The notes: generated by a model from the sequence alone, not told the origin. Counted from the stretch's first letter, positions 55,423 to 64,000 are shown. The stretch is DNA of 64,000 bases from Sphingomonas sp. YR710 (GCF_900101455.1 NZ_FMZJ01000003.1:248001-312000); one strand, 5' to 3'. Numbers and translations are program-made.

Positions 55423-55464
55423 GAATCCAGTAGAGGCGGCTACCCTTACCTGCCGCCGGGATTC
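55423..55464. terminator. Two-step hairpin between convergent genes
   Basis: GAATCC and GGATTC form an outer stem and GGCGGC/GCCGCC an inner stem around an 11-base loop, 13 bases after the MarR stop, before the convergent small exported protein. Likely terminator, without a T-run. Confidence 0.4.
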
Positions 55465-55558
55465 CCCCCCCAGCGTGGACAGGCCAGCGCACCGCCTCCA
55501 ATGTAAATCACCTGTCGCGCGGCGGAAAGGCAACGCTCCCCGCCCCGCTGCGATCCAA

Positions 55559-55837
55559 TTACTGGATCGAGGCAACTTCCTTCTTGGTCAGGCTCGTCGT
55601 CAGCTTGCCATCGGCCATCGTCAGCGTGCTGGCCGGAATCGAGATAAGACGGCCATCGATGATCAACTGTGCCGAACCGTCCGCACCAACGCTATATACC
55701 GGGCCAAGCCGCGCGCCGCCGGCAGCGATCAAGACCTTGCCGCGAACCGGCACCACCGCCGTCGCTGCGGTCTGGTCGGCAAGCGCGGGGGCCGCGACGA
55801 GAACGGACAACATGGCGGCCAAATAGAACTTCTTCAC
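55559..55837 (-). CDS. Small exported protein
   Basis: 92 residues with a clear signal peptide ('KKFYLAAMLSVLVAAPALA') and GGAGAAG before the ATG. The mature part is a short beta-rich domain ('GKVLIAAGGARLGPVYSVGADGSAQLIIDGRLISIP'). Periplasmic; similar small proteins occur in sphingomonads, with unknown function. Confidence 0.75.
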   Translation of the reverse strand: MKKFYLAAMLSVLVAAPALADQTAATAVVPVRGKVLIAAGGARLGPVYSVGADGSAQLIIDGRLISIPASTLTMADGKLTTSLTKKEVASIQ

Positions 55838-56161
55838 TACGCTTCTCCTCAGGCGGATTCGGGAAACCCCGCCGATCCGCAGTTAATACTAAGCTACGTT
55901 AGTATTGATGAAAAAGCTTGTCAAGCGCTTTGCTGTGCCGCAACATATTTCGCCAAATCGCGGAAATCCGCCAGAGCAGGCAAGGTATTGATTGCGGTCG
56001 GCGAATGGTGCCGCTCCGGGCAGCAGCCCGATCGGGCATATTGCGCAGAGCGCGCTCGCGCCCCAATATGCGGACCGGGCGCCAGACAGGAGTGCGACCG
56101 CACCGAATGCGGCTCCGCATGAATGTCTGAAGGCTGCCGGAGTAATGAAAGCGGAATTAGA
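55838..56161. promoter_or_regulatory. Divergent promoter region with strong palindrome at 55885-55906
   Basis: 324 bases between the small exported protein and the CoA transferase. It contains AATACTAA-GCTACG-TTAGTATT (55885-55906), an inverted repeat with 8-base perfect arms, resembling operators of TetR or MarR family repressors. The TetR gene at 59654-60340 and the MarR gene at 54868 are candidate binders. Confidence 0.5.
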
Positions 56162-57343
56162 ATGCCCCTCTTCGACATTCCGCTTGCCGCATCTGCGGAC
56201 AAGGGCATCCGCCGACTGGCAGGAGCGACCGGCGCGTCGGCGCTTGCGGCGCTCGATGGGAACACCCTGATCGGCGAACGGGCAGTATTGGCAGGAATGA
56301 CGATCGCCGGACGCCGTTCCGCAGGTGGCGGATGCACGCTGTTCGACGCGATCGGGGGAGCGGTGGCTCTCAACCTCGCCCGCCCCGCCGATCGCGAATT
56401 GCTGCCCGCGCTCTTCGCCAGCGACGCGCTCGACCCGGAGGATGAGACAGCTATAGCGGCTCATGTCGGCCGCTGTGACGGCGCTGCGCTCGTAGAACGG
56501 GGCCGGTCGATGGGACTTGCCATGGCGTTCGAATATGAAACCAACGCCCCCGCCTGCCCCATCTCCAGGCTGGCGGACGGCGTGCGCGCAGTGCCAGCGT
56601 CTCGACAGCCTCGCATCATCGATTTGTCGGCGTTGTGGGCCGGCCCGCTTGCAGCACATCTGCTGTGGCTGGCCGGCGCCGACGTCGTGAAGGTCGAAAG
56701 CCGGACACGGCCAGACGCGATGCGTGACGGCGACGCGGCCTTTTTTGCGCTGCTGAACCAAGGCAAAGCCAGCGTCGCGATCGATCTGGGGGATCCCCGC
56801 GACCGCGCGGCGCTGCGCGCGATGATCGCCGCTGCGGATATCGTGATCGAAGCCGCGCGGCCGCGCGCGTTGGCGCAGCTCGGTATCGATGCGGCTGCGA
56901 TCGTCCGCGCGACACCTGGCCTCGTCTGGATCACGATCACAGGCCATGGCGCGACGGGCGAAGCCGCCGATTGGGTGGGCTTTGGCGACGATTGCGGTGT
57001 CGCGGCCGGGTTGAGTGCTGCATTGCATTCGGCCTGCGGGCAGACGGGCTTCGTCGGCGACGCGATCGCCGACCCGCTGACCGGCATTGCCGCTGCGGAG
57101 TTCGCATGGGAAGCATGGAGCAAGGGCGATGGCGGCCGTTACGGCGTGGCGATGCGTCATGTTGTCGCCGGCCACCTCGCCGATGCGCAAGCTTCCGACC
57201 CAATAGAATTGGCCACCACCCTCTCGGCATGGAACGCGGCCCAGGGACAGCCTTTTCCGGAGGTCGTACGCCGGCCCGCCCGCCCTGCCCGTCCATTCGG
57301 AGCCGATACGCACTTCCGGCTCGCGGCGGTCGCATCATGCTGA
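56162..57343 (+). CDS. CaiB/BaiF family III CoA transferase
   Basis: 393 residues from the ATG at 56162; a longer start at 56123 is possible. It shows 'RIIDLSALWAGPLAAHLLWLAGADVVKVESRTRPDAMR' and 'FFALLNQGKASVAIDLGDP', the family III fold, with 'IEAARPRAL' and 'WITITGHGATG', and a likely catalytic Asp in 'VGFGDDCGVAAGL'. It transfers CoA between an acid and an acyl-CoA. It overlaps the amidohydrolase start by 7 bases. Substrates unknown. Confidence 0.87.
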   Translation: MPLFDIPLAASADKGIRRLAGATGASALAALDGNTLIGERAVLAGMTIAGRRSAGGGCTLFDAIGGAVALNLARPADRELLPALFASDALDPEDETAIAAHVGRCDGAALVERGRSMGLAMAFEYETNAPACPISRLADGVRAVPASRQPRIIDLSALWAGPLAAHLLWLAGADVVKVESRTRPDAMRDGDAAFFALLNQGKASVAIDLGDPRDRAALRAMIAAADIVIEAARPRALAQLGIDAAAIVRATPGLVWITITGHGATGEAADWVGFGDDCGVAAGLSAALHSACGQTGFVGDAIADPLTGIAAAEFAWEAWSKGDGGRYGVAMRHVVAGHLADAQASDPIELATTLSAWNAAQGQPFPEVVRRPARPARPFGADTHFRLAAVASC

Positions 57344-58761
57344 TCCGAAATGCCGAACTAGAAGGCGGTGCGATCTGCGACGTTCGGATCGACCGCGAGG
57401 GGATCGTTGCGATCGGGCAGATCGCCGCGTGCGACGGGGAACCTGTCTTCGATGGCGACGGCGGCCTGCTGCTGCCCGGCCTGCACGATCATCACATCCA
57501 TGTCGCGGCACTGGCGGCCGCGCAGGCTTCCGTCAAATGCGGCCCGCCCGAGGTGAACGGTCCCGATGACTTCGCAGCGGCGCTGCGCACGGCTGGCAGC
57601 GGCTGGCTGCGCGCCACGGGATATCATGAAAGCGTGGCCGGCCTGCTTGATGCCAATGCGCTCGACCGGATCACCGTGGATCGCCCCGTCCGCGTGCAGC
57701 ATCGCTCGGGCCGGATGTGGTTCTTCAACTCGCCGGGCCTCGACGCAATCCTCGCAAATCGATCAGCGCCACCCGGTCTCGAACGTGTGGACGGAGGCTA
57801 TACCGGCCGTCTTTTCGACGAGGATGACTGGCTGAGGGCAACACTCGGCAGCGCACCGCCGGCTTTTGCCGCGATCGGCACGCAGCTCGCACGCTCGGGC
57901 GTGACGGGCCTGACCGACATGTCGCCGGGCAACGGCCCGCTCATAGCCCGCCACTTCGCGGCCGAAAGAGCATCGGGATCGCTGCCGCAGCATGTTCTGC
58001 TCGCCGGCGGCTTCGATCTGGTCGATACGGCGACGCCCGACGGCATTTCTCTGGGCGCCGCCAAGCTCCACCTCCATGAAGCCGATCTGCCGCCCTTCGA
58101 CGACGTCATCGCCTTCATCCATCGGGCCCATGCTCTGGGGCGGGTGGTCGCGGTTCATTGCGCAACCGAAGTCGAACTGATCTATACGCTGGCGGCATTT
58201 GCGGAAGCCGGCGTGGCGCCGGGCGATCGCATCGAACATGCGTCCGTCACCCCCGACACCGCGCTGGCGGACATCGCCCGGCTCGGTCTGATCGTCGTGA
58301 CACAACCGCATTTCATATTCGAACGCGGCGACATCTACCGCACCGATGTCGAAAGCCGCGACCAGCCGTTTCTCTATCGCCTGCGCGCCTTTCTCGACGC
58401 GGGCATCACCCTTGCGGCGGGGAGCGACGCGCCATTCGGCAGCGCGGACCCGTGGATGGCGATGGCTGCGGCGACTTCCCGCCGCACACGGGCGGGTGCC
58501 ACGATCGGCCCATCGGAAGCGCTAACACCCGAGAGAGCACTCGATCTTTACCTGAGAGATCCGGAAAAACTCGGCCAGCGCCGGCGGGTGGCGATCGGCG
58601 CGCCCGCCGATCTCTGCCTGCTCGACCGCCCATGGGCCAGCGCGCGCAGCGCTTTATCCTCCGATCTGGTTCGCGCCACCTTCATCGGCGGCCGGCTGGT
58701 CTTCAATCGCATCGATCAGCCCCCAGCGCAGCGCGGTGGCCGCGTTTATCCGCCGGCCTGA
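57337..58761 (+). CDS. Metal-dependent amidohydrolase
   Basis: 474 residues from the ATG at 57337, overlapping the CoA transferase stop. The barrel begins with the metal motif 'LLPGLHDHHIHVAAL' (HxH), with later His in 'VVAVHCATEVEL' and 'DRIEHASVTPD', and the Asp in 'LAAGSDAPFGSADPWMAM', the layout of YtcJ-like amidohydrolases. It probably opens a ring or amide before or after the CoA step. Its last 108 bases overlap the convergent crotonase gene. Confidence 0.88.
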   Translation: MLIRNAELEGGAICDVRIDREGIVAIGQIAACDGEPVFDGDGGLLLPGLHDHHIHVAALAAAQASVKCGPPEVNGPDDFAAALRTAGSGWLRATGYHESVAGLLDANALDRITVDRPVRVQHRSGRMWFFNSPGLDAILANRSAPPGLERVDGGYTGRLFDEDDWLRATLGSAPPAFAAIGTQLARSGVTGLTDMSPGNGPLIARHFAAERASGSLPQHVLLAGGFDLVDTATPDGISLGAAKLHLHEADLPPFDDVIAFIHRAHALGRVVAVHCATEVELIYTLAAFAEAGVAPGDRIEHASVTPDTALADIARLGLIVVTQPHFIFERGDIYRTDVESRDQPFLYRLRAFLDAGITLAAGSDAPFGSADPWMAMAAATSRRTRAGATIGPSEALTPERALDLYLRDPEKLGQRRRVAIGAPADLCLLDRPWASARSALSSDLVRATFIGGRLVFNRIDQPPAQRGGRVYPPA

Positions 58762-59640
58762 CAATATCATCAAAGCGGCGCGCTGCCGCCCTATCCTTCG
58801 CGGCACCGAAACACAGCCGCCCGCACCCGGAATGAGCCCCATCGCCAGTTCGGGAAGCTGAAACCAGGCCGTGCGCGCGGCGGTAAGGCGGCTTGCAAAG
58901 GCCGCGATCTCGAGCCCGGCCCCCACGCACCCGCCCTGGACATGAACATCGAGAATGCCCGCACGCGGCGCCAGCGCCCGTGCCGGCAAGGTCTGGCTGC
59001 GGATGAGGTGCGCCACCGCCGGATCGCGGGTCGTACCGAACTCTTCAAGGTCGCCACCGATGCTGAAGATTGGCCCGACGCTGCGTAACATGATCGACTG
59101 CACATCAGGATCGAGGCTGGCGACCGTGAAAGCCTCGACCAGCCGATCACGCGTCTCCCGGTCGATCGCGTTGCGCGCCCATGGCCGATCGAGCGTGATA
59201 TGCAAATGCGCGCCGACGCGCTCGACTATCACCCGCCCCGGCGGCGATAGCTCGGCCGGTGCCCGCGAGGCGAGCCAGTGAACATGCTCGGCGCTGCCTT
59301 GCAGCAGGCCATAGGCGAGCGATTCGGCGGTAAATGCCGCTTCGTCCGACAGGGTGCCGATGCTGCGCAGCAACTGCACCAAGACCGCCGCCGCGTGCGG
59401 CGCGCGCGATATTCCGCGGATCAGCATATCTGCCGTGATCGGCGGCTCGACCATCGCATCAAGCATGCCTGCCTGCGGATGGTCGGAATTACCGAAGCCT
59501 ATCAGCGGGGCGGCGGTCATCCGGTCGATCGCCAGCCCCTCCGGCCAGCGATCCAGATCAACGAGTGCGAGCGGCGCACCGGCATCTCCCTGTGAGACAG
59601 GGGATCCGCCTGGGGCCATCAGGAACTGATCGATCTGCAT
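58654..59640 (-). CDS. Enoyl-CoA hydratase/isomerase (crotonase) family protein
   Basis: 328 residues from the ATG at 59640. The crotonase core occupies the C-terminal part: 'VIVERVGAHLHITLDRPWARNAID', oxyanion-hole 'FSIGGDLEEFG', 'GGCVGAGLEIAAFASRLTAA' and 'LPELAMGLIPGAGGCVSVPRRIG'. The first 150 residues are an extra helical domain absent from simple crotonases. It acts on an acyl-CoA in the local pathway. It follows TetR by 13 bases and its 3' end overlaps the amidohydrolase gene. Confidence 0.85.
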   Translation of the reverse strand: MQIDQFLMAPGGSPVSQGDAGAPLALVDLDRWPEGLAIDRMTAAPLIGFGNSDHPQAGMLDAMVEPPITADMLIRGISRAPHAAAVLVQLLRSIGTLSDEAAFTAESLAYGLLQGSAEHVHWLASRAPAELSPPGRVIVERVGAHLHITLDRPWARNAIDRETRDRLVEAFTVASLDPDVQSIMLRSVGPIFSIGGDLEEFGTTRDPAVAHLIRSQTLPARALAPRAGILDVHVQGGCVGAGLEIAAFASRLTAARTAWFQLPELAMGLIPGAGGCVSVPRRIGRQRAALMILSGRRINAATALRWGLIDAIEDQPAADEGGANQIGG

Positions 59641-59653
59641 TTTTGCAGCAGGA

Positions 59654-60340
59654 TCAGGATACCGCCGACGGATGTCGCGCAAGGCTTCCCATACACAAGG
59701 CCACCATCTCACCGGCAAAGGCACGACGCTGGGCCTCATCCACTTCGCCCACCGTGGATTCGATCCGGAACCAGCCGATCAACCCGGCCGTGAATATTCG
59801 CGCGACGGCCGTGGAGTCCAGTATTGCTCCGGCGCTATCGCCACCGACCGTTTCAAAATCATTCTTCACACTGTTCACCACAGCGGCGAACCCGTGATCG
59901 TAAAAATCTTTGGCAAGTTCGGGGAAGCGCCCGGCCTCGGCGCTTATCAATCGATCAAAAGCGCGGACCTCTGTTATTCCCGTAGCGTCGAGAATTGCAT
60001 TCGCCCGCTGCAGCAATCGCTGTTCGAGATTGAACGCGGGATCGAACGTCACGTCTGACGATGACGCCGCCCATGCCTTGAGCCTCTCCGCCACGATCGC
60101 CTTGAACAGATCGCCCTTGCTCGAATAGCGCGCATAGAGCGTACCTTTCGAGACTCCCGCAGCAGCTGCGACCGCCTCCATCGAGGTGATTGCATAGCCT
60201 TGCGACAGGAACAGCGCGCGCGCGACGGACAGGATGCTCCTGTCGATCTCCGCCGCCTGAGATGGCGTCGGCCGGCCGCGCCGTAACGTATATTGCAACG
60301 ACCGGTCGGTTTGAGACTGCTGCTTGTCTTCGCCTGTCAT
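59654..60340 (-). CDS. TetR/AcrR family transcriptional regulator
   Basis: 228 residues from the ATG at 60340 with GGAAG upstream. The helix-turn-helix is 'AITSMEAVAAAAGVSKGTLYARYSSKGDLFKAIV'; the C-terminal TetR domain is 'FAGEMVALCMGSLARH'-like. It reads in the same direction as the crotonase 13 bases downstream, so both are likely cotranscribed. Probable ligand is an acyl-CoA or the cluster substrate. Confidence 0.88.
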   Translation of the reverse strand: MTGEDKQQSQTDRSLQYTLRRGRPTPSQAAEIDRSILSVARALFLSQGYAITSMEAVAAAAGVSKGTLYARYSSKGDLFKAIVAERLKAWAASSSDVTFDPAFNLEQRLLQRANAILDATGITEVRAFDRLISAEAGRFPELAKDFYDHGFAAVVNSVKNDFETVGGDSAGAILDSTAVARIFTAGLIGWFRIESTVGEVDEAQRRAFAGEMVALCMGSLARHPSAVS

Positions 60341-60567
60341 CGGCTCGCTTCCAATCTCCCGGCATCGTGATAGCCGCATTTGGGCGAACTCGCCACATCC
60401 GTGGCCCTTCCGGAGCGCGATCCTGTGCTGCACCCTGCAGCGTCCGTCAATATGCCGGAAGCAAGGTCCTCGATTACGATCCCACAGAAGCGGAGCATCC
60501 CCGATCAGCGGTTCAGGCCAACCAGCACCGTTTTCACGTACAGCGTCTGGTGATTTTGGTCACGATA

Positions 60568-60891
60568 TCATTCAGCCAGCGGACTGTTTACGATGAGATC
60601 AAGTTCATGATCTGACAGCCGGCTCACGAAAGACAGGCCGAACATGCTGTTGCGCACCCACCTGACCTTGGCAAAGAAAAGTCCGTCACGCCAATGGATC
60701 GCAATCGGGGTGTTGGCTTGCAGCCCGGATACGGCATGACCGAGCCCGCCCCCCCGCGAGATATTTAGAAGATGGACCGGGACAACCGATCCCTCGCAGC
60801 TCATTTGAATGCGCAGGAAAATCTTGAATCGCTTCTCGCCGCGCCGATCGACGAAGGGAGCAATATCTGGATCGGCGGACGGCAGCGGCAT
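60568..60891 (-). CDS. PilZ domain protein
   Basis: 107 residues with GGAG eight bases before the ATG. It has the cyclic-di-GMP contact arginines 'RRGEKRFKI' (RxxxR) but the second motif reads 'LNISRGGGLG' rather than D/NxSxxG with full match. It probably binds cyclic-di-GMP and modulates motility or exopolysaccharide. Not connected to neighbours by spacing. Confidence 0.8.
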   Translation of the reverse strand: MPLPSADPDIAPFVDRRGEKRFKIFLRIQMSCEGSVVPVHLLNISRGGGLGHAVSGLQANTPIAIHWRDGLFFAKVRWVRNSMFGLSFVSRLSDHELDLIVNSPLAE

Positions 60892-61228
60892 CCCGGCACT
60901 CCAAAAAGCGATGACAAGAATGGCTTGCGCTCGCTACCTTGGGACGTCGATTATCACCCAATCGTTATGCAAAGGTTATCCCGGCAGCTATCCATGGAGC
61001 GAAGCGGCCGAGCGATGAGAAACGACACGACGCCTAAGCGCGCACCGGGCCGGCTTTCCGGAGCTGTCGCTTCGGTGAGAGAGTGCCGGATCGCAGCAAT
61101 GCCGATGGCTTCAATCGGCGCCGTCACCTCCCTCCCGGTCTCGTTACATCACTTTCCGTACGGTTGGTCCTTCACGTGGTGGCGACGCCGACATGTTCAG
61201 CGCCACCTCCTGTCCGGGGTTCAGCCCG
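60892..61228. other. Intergenic region, nothing recognised
   Basis: 337 bases between the PilZ gene start and the stop of the fused CoA transferase gene. Frames crossing it look like noise. No palindrome or RNA gene was seen. Confidence 0.3.
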
Positions 61229-63187
61229 TCACTTCCCGACATGTTCGTTAAGGAACTGCACCGCCCTGGCCCATGCGACCTTCGAGGAAGCCTCATGATA
61301 GGAGCTACGGTCATTGCAGTGGAAGCCATGGTCGGCCTCTGGATAGCGGTCAACATCGGTCGGGACACCGGCCTTCGCCGCAGCTTCCCGAAGCGTCTTG
61401 ACTTCCGCGACCGGGATGCTCTGATCGAGATCGCCGAACTCGCCAAGCCAGGGTGTCTTGAGTGACGGCGCCTGCTCGGCCATCGCCGGCAAGCCGAACC
61501 GGCCTTGCGCGATACCCCCGCCGTAGAAGGTTATCGCCGCGCCGAGCTCCCATTCCGCGCCTGCGTGGAATGCGATCGTGCCACCCATGCAGAAGCCGAT
61601 GATCGCGACCTGCTTGCCCGAGAAGCCAGCCACCGACAGGTGACCGAGCGTAGTCTTGAGATCGGCTTCGATATCCGCGCGATTGAGCTTCGAGATGTGC
61701 GGCATCACCTCCTGCATCTTGTCATAACCGATCACCGGGTCGCCGGTGCGGTGGAACAGGTGTGGAGCGACCGCGAAATAGCCTTCGGCCGCCAGGCGAT
61801 GGCAAATCGTCTTGATATGGTCGGTGATACCGAAAGCTTCCTGGATGACGATCACCGCACCCTTGGCCTCGCCCTGCGGCTTCGCTTCGAAAAACTTCAT
61901 GGGAACACTCTCCAGACGGTTTGAACTCGATGAACTGACTTTCGGCTTGGGCCGGTCGATACGAATGACGCCATCCTTCTCGAGCTGGGCCTGATCCGCC
62001 GGGCTGAGGTCGACCCGCGCGAGAATTTCGGCGGTGTCCTGGCCGATGGCGGGCGCGATACGCGGCGCGGCAAGCGGCGGATCGCTGCGCACGGGAATCT
62101 TCATGGTGACGGTCGACTGATCGGCATCCAGCCACTGGATCCGCGCTTTCATCTGCGGATTGTCGGCAACGTCAGCACTCTCGATGACGGGCACGACCGG
62201 CACGTCGGCGCGGGCGAGGATCGTCATCCAATCGTCAAGATCCTTGGTCGCGATCGCTTCGACGAGCACGTCGTCGATCTCCTTCGAGCCGCGCACCAGG
62301 TGGCCCTCGCCAGCATGGGCCAAAAGATCCTTGCGGCCCGTCGCTTCGGCCAGCCGCTCGAAGAACTTGCGTTCGAGCGCCATCAGCATGAGCGGCTTGC
62401 CGTCACGCGTACGATAGGCCTGGATCGTCGGTGCATGGGCGGGCGCTGCGGCCGTCGTAGGGGACGGCGCCTCGGCCACACCGGCTTCGATCGCACGCCG
62501 CGAGGCAACGCGCTCCTCGACCTCGTAATTGGCGAAAGCCGCGGCATCGGCCTGGGCGACGTCGAGGAACACCGGCTTACCGGTGCGGCGGCTCCACGCA
62601 AGCGCGGCGAGCGCGGACGAAACCCCGATCAGCGGCGCAATGACTGCGCCGTGATAGACATGCCGCGATGGCACGCGCGGCCGTCCCTGCTCGTCCTCCT
62701 CCACGCCTGCCAGCCCGGAAATGGCATCGAAGCCGACGCCGTGGCTGGGCAAGTCGCGGTACGGTCCGGTCTGGCCATAGCCCGAGAGCGCCAGCATGAC
62801 GATGCGCGGATTCAGTTCGGTGATGACGTCCCAGGTCAGCCCCATCTTTGCCAGCGCGCCAGGGCGCAGCCCCTCGACCAGAATATCGACCGTGGGGATC
62901 AGCCGCTTGATGACCTCCAGCCCTGCCGGGGTGCGGGTATCGAGCGCGATACTGTGCTTGCCGCGATTCCAACGGCGATGAAGCCCCGAATCGGTGAAGC
63001 CGGGGCGCGTTCCCATCAGCCGGGTGGTGTCGCCACGAACCGGCTCGACCTTGATCACTTCGGCGCCGAGATCCGCCATGTACATGCCGAGCTGCGTAGG
63101 CGACAGGCTTGCGATCTCCAGAACACGAACGTCCTCCAGAAAGCGTACGCCTTCACCAGGCTTATTGTCGGTATCAGATGAGCTCAC
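61229..63187 (-). CDS. Fusion of CaiB/BaiF CoA transferase and dienelactone hydrolase
   Basis: 652 residues from a GTG at 63187 that has GAGGAA six bases upstream. Residues 1-415 are a CoA transferase ('VRVLEIASLSPTQLGMYMADLGAEVIKVEP', likely catalytic Asp in 'GVGFDAISGLAG'). Residues 430-652 are a dienelactone hydrolase with triad Cys in 'IIGFCMGGTIAF', Asp in 'GEFGDLDQSIP' and His in 'ADHGFHCNDR'. The join is a Ser-rich stretch. Inside it, GGAGAG lies 7 bases before an ATG at 61900, as if the hydrolase once had its own start. It could make a bifunctional enzyme or both products. Confidence 0.88.
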   Translation of the reverse strand: MSSSDTDNKPGEGVRFLEDVRVLEIASLSPTQLGMYMADLGAEVIKVEPVRGDTTRLMGTRPGFTDSGLHRRWNRGKHSIALDTRTPAGLEVIKRLIPTVDILVEGLRPGALAKMGLTWDVITELNPRIVMLALSGYGQTGPYRDLPSHGVGFDAISGLAGVEEDEQGRPRVPSRHVYHGAVIAPLIGVSSALAALAWSRRTGKPVFLDVAQADAAAFANYEVEERVASRRAIEAGVAEAPSPTTAAAPAHAPTIQAYRTRDGKPLMLMALERKFFERLAEATGRKDLLAHAGEGHLVRGSKEIDDVLVEAIATKDLDDWMTILARADVPVVPVIESADVADNPQMKARIQWLDADQSTVTMKIPVRSDPPLAAPRIAPAIGQDTAEILARVDLSPADQAQLEKDGVIRIDRPKPKVSSSSSNRLESVPMKFFEAKPQGEAKGAVIVIQEAFGITDHIKTICHRLAAEGYFAVAPHLFHRTGDPVIGYDKMQEVMPHISKLNRADIEADLKTTLGHLSVAGFSGKQVAIIGFCMGGTIAFHAGAEWELGAAITFYGGGIAQGRFGLPAMAEQAPSLKTPWLGEFGDLDQSIPVAEVKTLREAAAKAGVPTDVDRYPEADHGFHCNDRSSYHEASSKVAWARAVQFLNEHVGK

Positions 63188-63517
63188 ATCAGGTTCCTCA
63201 AGTCGTCGGCGGCACGTGGCCACGCGGATTCTAAACGGCCCGGTCCGCCGCCGGTATAAACTTTACTGATGATCAGTGAAGGCAGAGTCGTTAAAATTCC
63301 AGCATTTCCTATTGCACTCGACCTGCGTTCTTCCAACTTCCAGTGATTCTGCGAACAGGTATCACGATTCAGGGGCGTGGTTCACGAATTGCACCTCAAG
63401 CCTACGATACTTATCGACCAGCCGCATGTAATGAGCGCGAATCACATCGCAGCCTGCGAATCTGAGTAGGTTCGTCTGTTGGGGGTGCAGCACAGCTGGC
63501 CGATAGCACCCTGCAAA
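63188..63517. promoter_or_regulatory. Upstream region with palindrome ACTGA-TGA-TCAGT
   Basis: 330 bases in front of the fused gene. A 13-base inverted repeat at 63265-63277, about 80 bases upstream of the GTG, could be a regulator site. No gene seen in the rest. Confidence 0.35.
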
Positions 63518-64000
63518 TTACGGTTCGATCACGCTGGGACTGGCAACGCCCGGTCCGGCCCAGTTCGGCAGCAGCCCCCGCTCGTGACAGAAATGCTGGG
63601 CCGCGATCGTCTTTCCGGAAAGCATTGCCGCCTCGGCTTCCGTACAGACCCATCGCACGACCTTGGCGGGTACGATCGGCGATGCGCCATCGCCGCCGAA
63701 GCCGAATTCCCCCATGTCCTGCTTCATCCGTTCGGTCACCACGAAACCGGGCTGGATATTGAAGAAGCTAAGCCCCTGAGCAGACAGTTCGGTGTGGAGA
63801 ATTCCGACGGTGCGGTGGAACGCGGCCTTGGATATCCCATAGCCAATGCCCCAGCCGCCTTTTCCGGCCGGCTTGCGCGGCGTATCGAACCCCGCCGATG
63901 ACGTAATATGCACGATCGTTCCGCTGCCTTGCCGCAGCATTTGCGGAATGGCGATCTGGTTCATCACCAGGGGCCCAAGGCAGTTGGCTTCGATATGCTT
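63518..64000 (-). CDS. SDR family oxidoreductase, C-terminal part (5' end outside window)
   Basis: At least 160 residues; the frame stays open to the window edge. The N-terminal nucleotide-binding GxxxGxG is outside. Visible are 'IEANCLGPLVMNQ', the catalytic Ser in 'GTIVHITSSAGF', Tyr-x-x-x-Lys in 'GIGYGISKAAFHR' and 'NIQPGFVVTERM'. It is an NAD(P)-dependent dehydrogenase or reductase. It lies upstream of the fused gene on the same strand, so it may act in the same pathway. Confidence 0.88.
   Translation of the reverse strand, partial: KHIEANCLGPLVMNQIAIPQMLRQGSGTIVHITSSAGFDTPRKPAGKGGWGIGYGISKAAFHRTVGILHTELSAQGLSFFNIQPGFVVTERMKQDMGEFGFGGDGASPIVPAKVVRWVCTEAEAAMLSGKTIAAQHFCHERGLLPNWAGPGVASPSVIEP

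Noticed and set aside
56971-57336. Amidohydrolase frame extending far into the CoA transferase gene
   Set aside because: The upstream part is Arg-rich shadow; the metal-barrel protein begins at the ATG at 57337.
1-64000. CRISPR array, tRNA, rRNA or riboswitch
   Set aside because: No regularly spaced repeats, cloverleaf sequences or known riboswitch cores were recognised by eye; a covariance-model scan would be the decisive check.

Overview
The window is a high-GC alphaproteobacterial chromosome segment, most likely from a sphingomonad (Sphingomonadaceae). This is inferred from two long TonB-dependent receptors with DIIVTA plug starts, DUF885 and glycine-zipper envelope proteins, a HisKA_2/HWE-type kinase, many ATGA-coupled genes, and several CoA-transferase and amidohydrolase catabolic genes. 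No rRNA, tRNA, CRISPR array, transposase or phage structural gene was seen.

Layout. 1-8.3 kb: 3' part of an aldo/keto reductase, a PAS histidine kinase, an aldehyde dehydrogenase, and a convergent molybdenum hydroxylase operon (FAD, 2Fe-2S and Mo-cofactor subunits plus a MoaD/ThiS-like protein), followed by a glycine-zipper protein. 8.3-20 kb: DHA2 exporter, a chemoreceptor coupled to a small membrane protein, an SPFH/NfeD pair, an EamA transporter, a run of small genes (alpha/beta hydrolase, 72-aa protein, DUF2585) and a DUF885 protein. 20-23.2 kb: MsrB, small proteins, and a LexA-like S24 repressor divergent from a two-gene operon of unknown function, with three related palindromes between or near them. 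23.2-33.7 kb: an acyl-CoA ligase-like protein, a class C beta-lactamase-like esterase, then amidohydrolase, alpha/beta hydrolase, TonB receptor, MFS transporter and TetR regulator, which look like one uptake-and-hydrolysis cluster. 33.7-45.5 kb: DUF2189, L-lactate dehydrogenase, an orphan SMI1/KNR4 gene, a TonB-like protein, a GH26 glycosidase, a second DUF885 protein, an aldo/keto reductase, an MFS_3 exporter and PspC. 45.8-52.8 kb: a compact sucrose locus (LacI regulator, SUT-like transporter, TonB receptor, GH68 enzyme, ROK fructokinase) with two LacI-type palindromes in its divergent promoter. 52.8-64 kb: a CoA-ester and hydrolase catabolic region (DUF2889, duplicated dimeric alpha/beta-barrel protein, MarR, CoA transferase, amidohydrolase, crotonase, TetR, PilZ, a CoA transferase fused to dienelactone hydrolase, and a partial SDR).

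The most notable points are the CoA transferase-dienelactone hydrolase fusion, which keeps an internal ribosome binding site and ATG at the join; the S24 repressor with three matching operators and an uncharacterised divergent operon; the self-contained sucrose regulon built on GH68; and a MoaD-like protein whose GG tail is followed by an extra valine.
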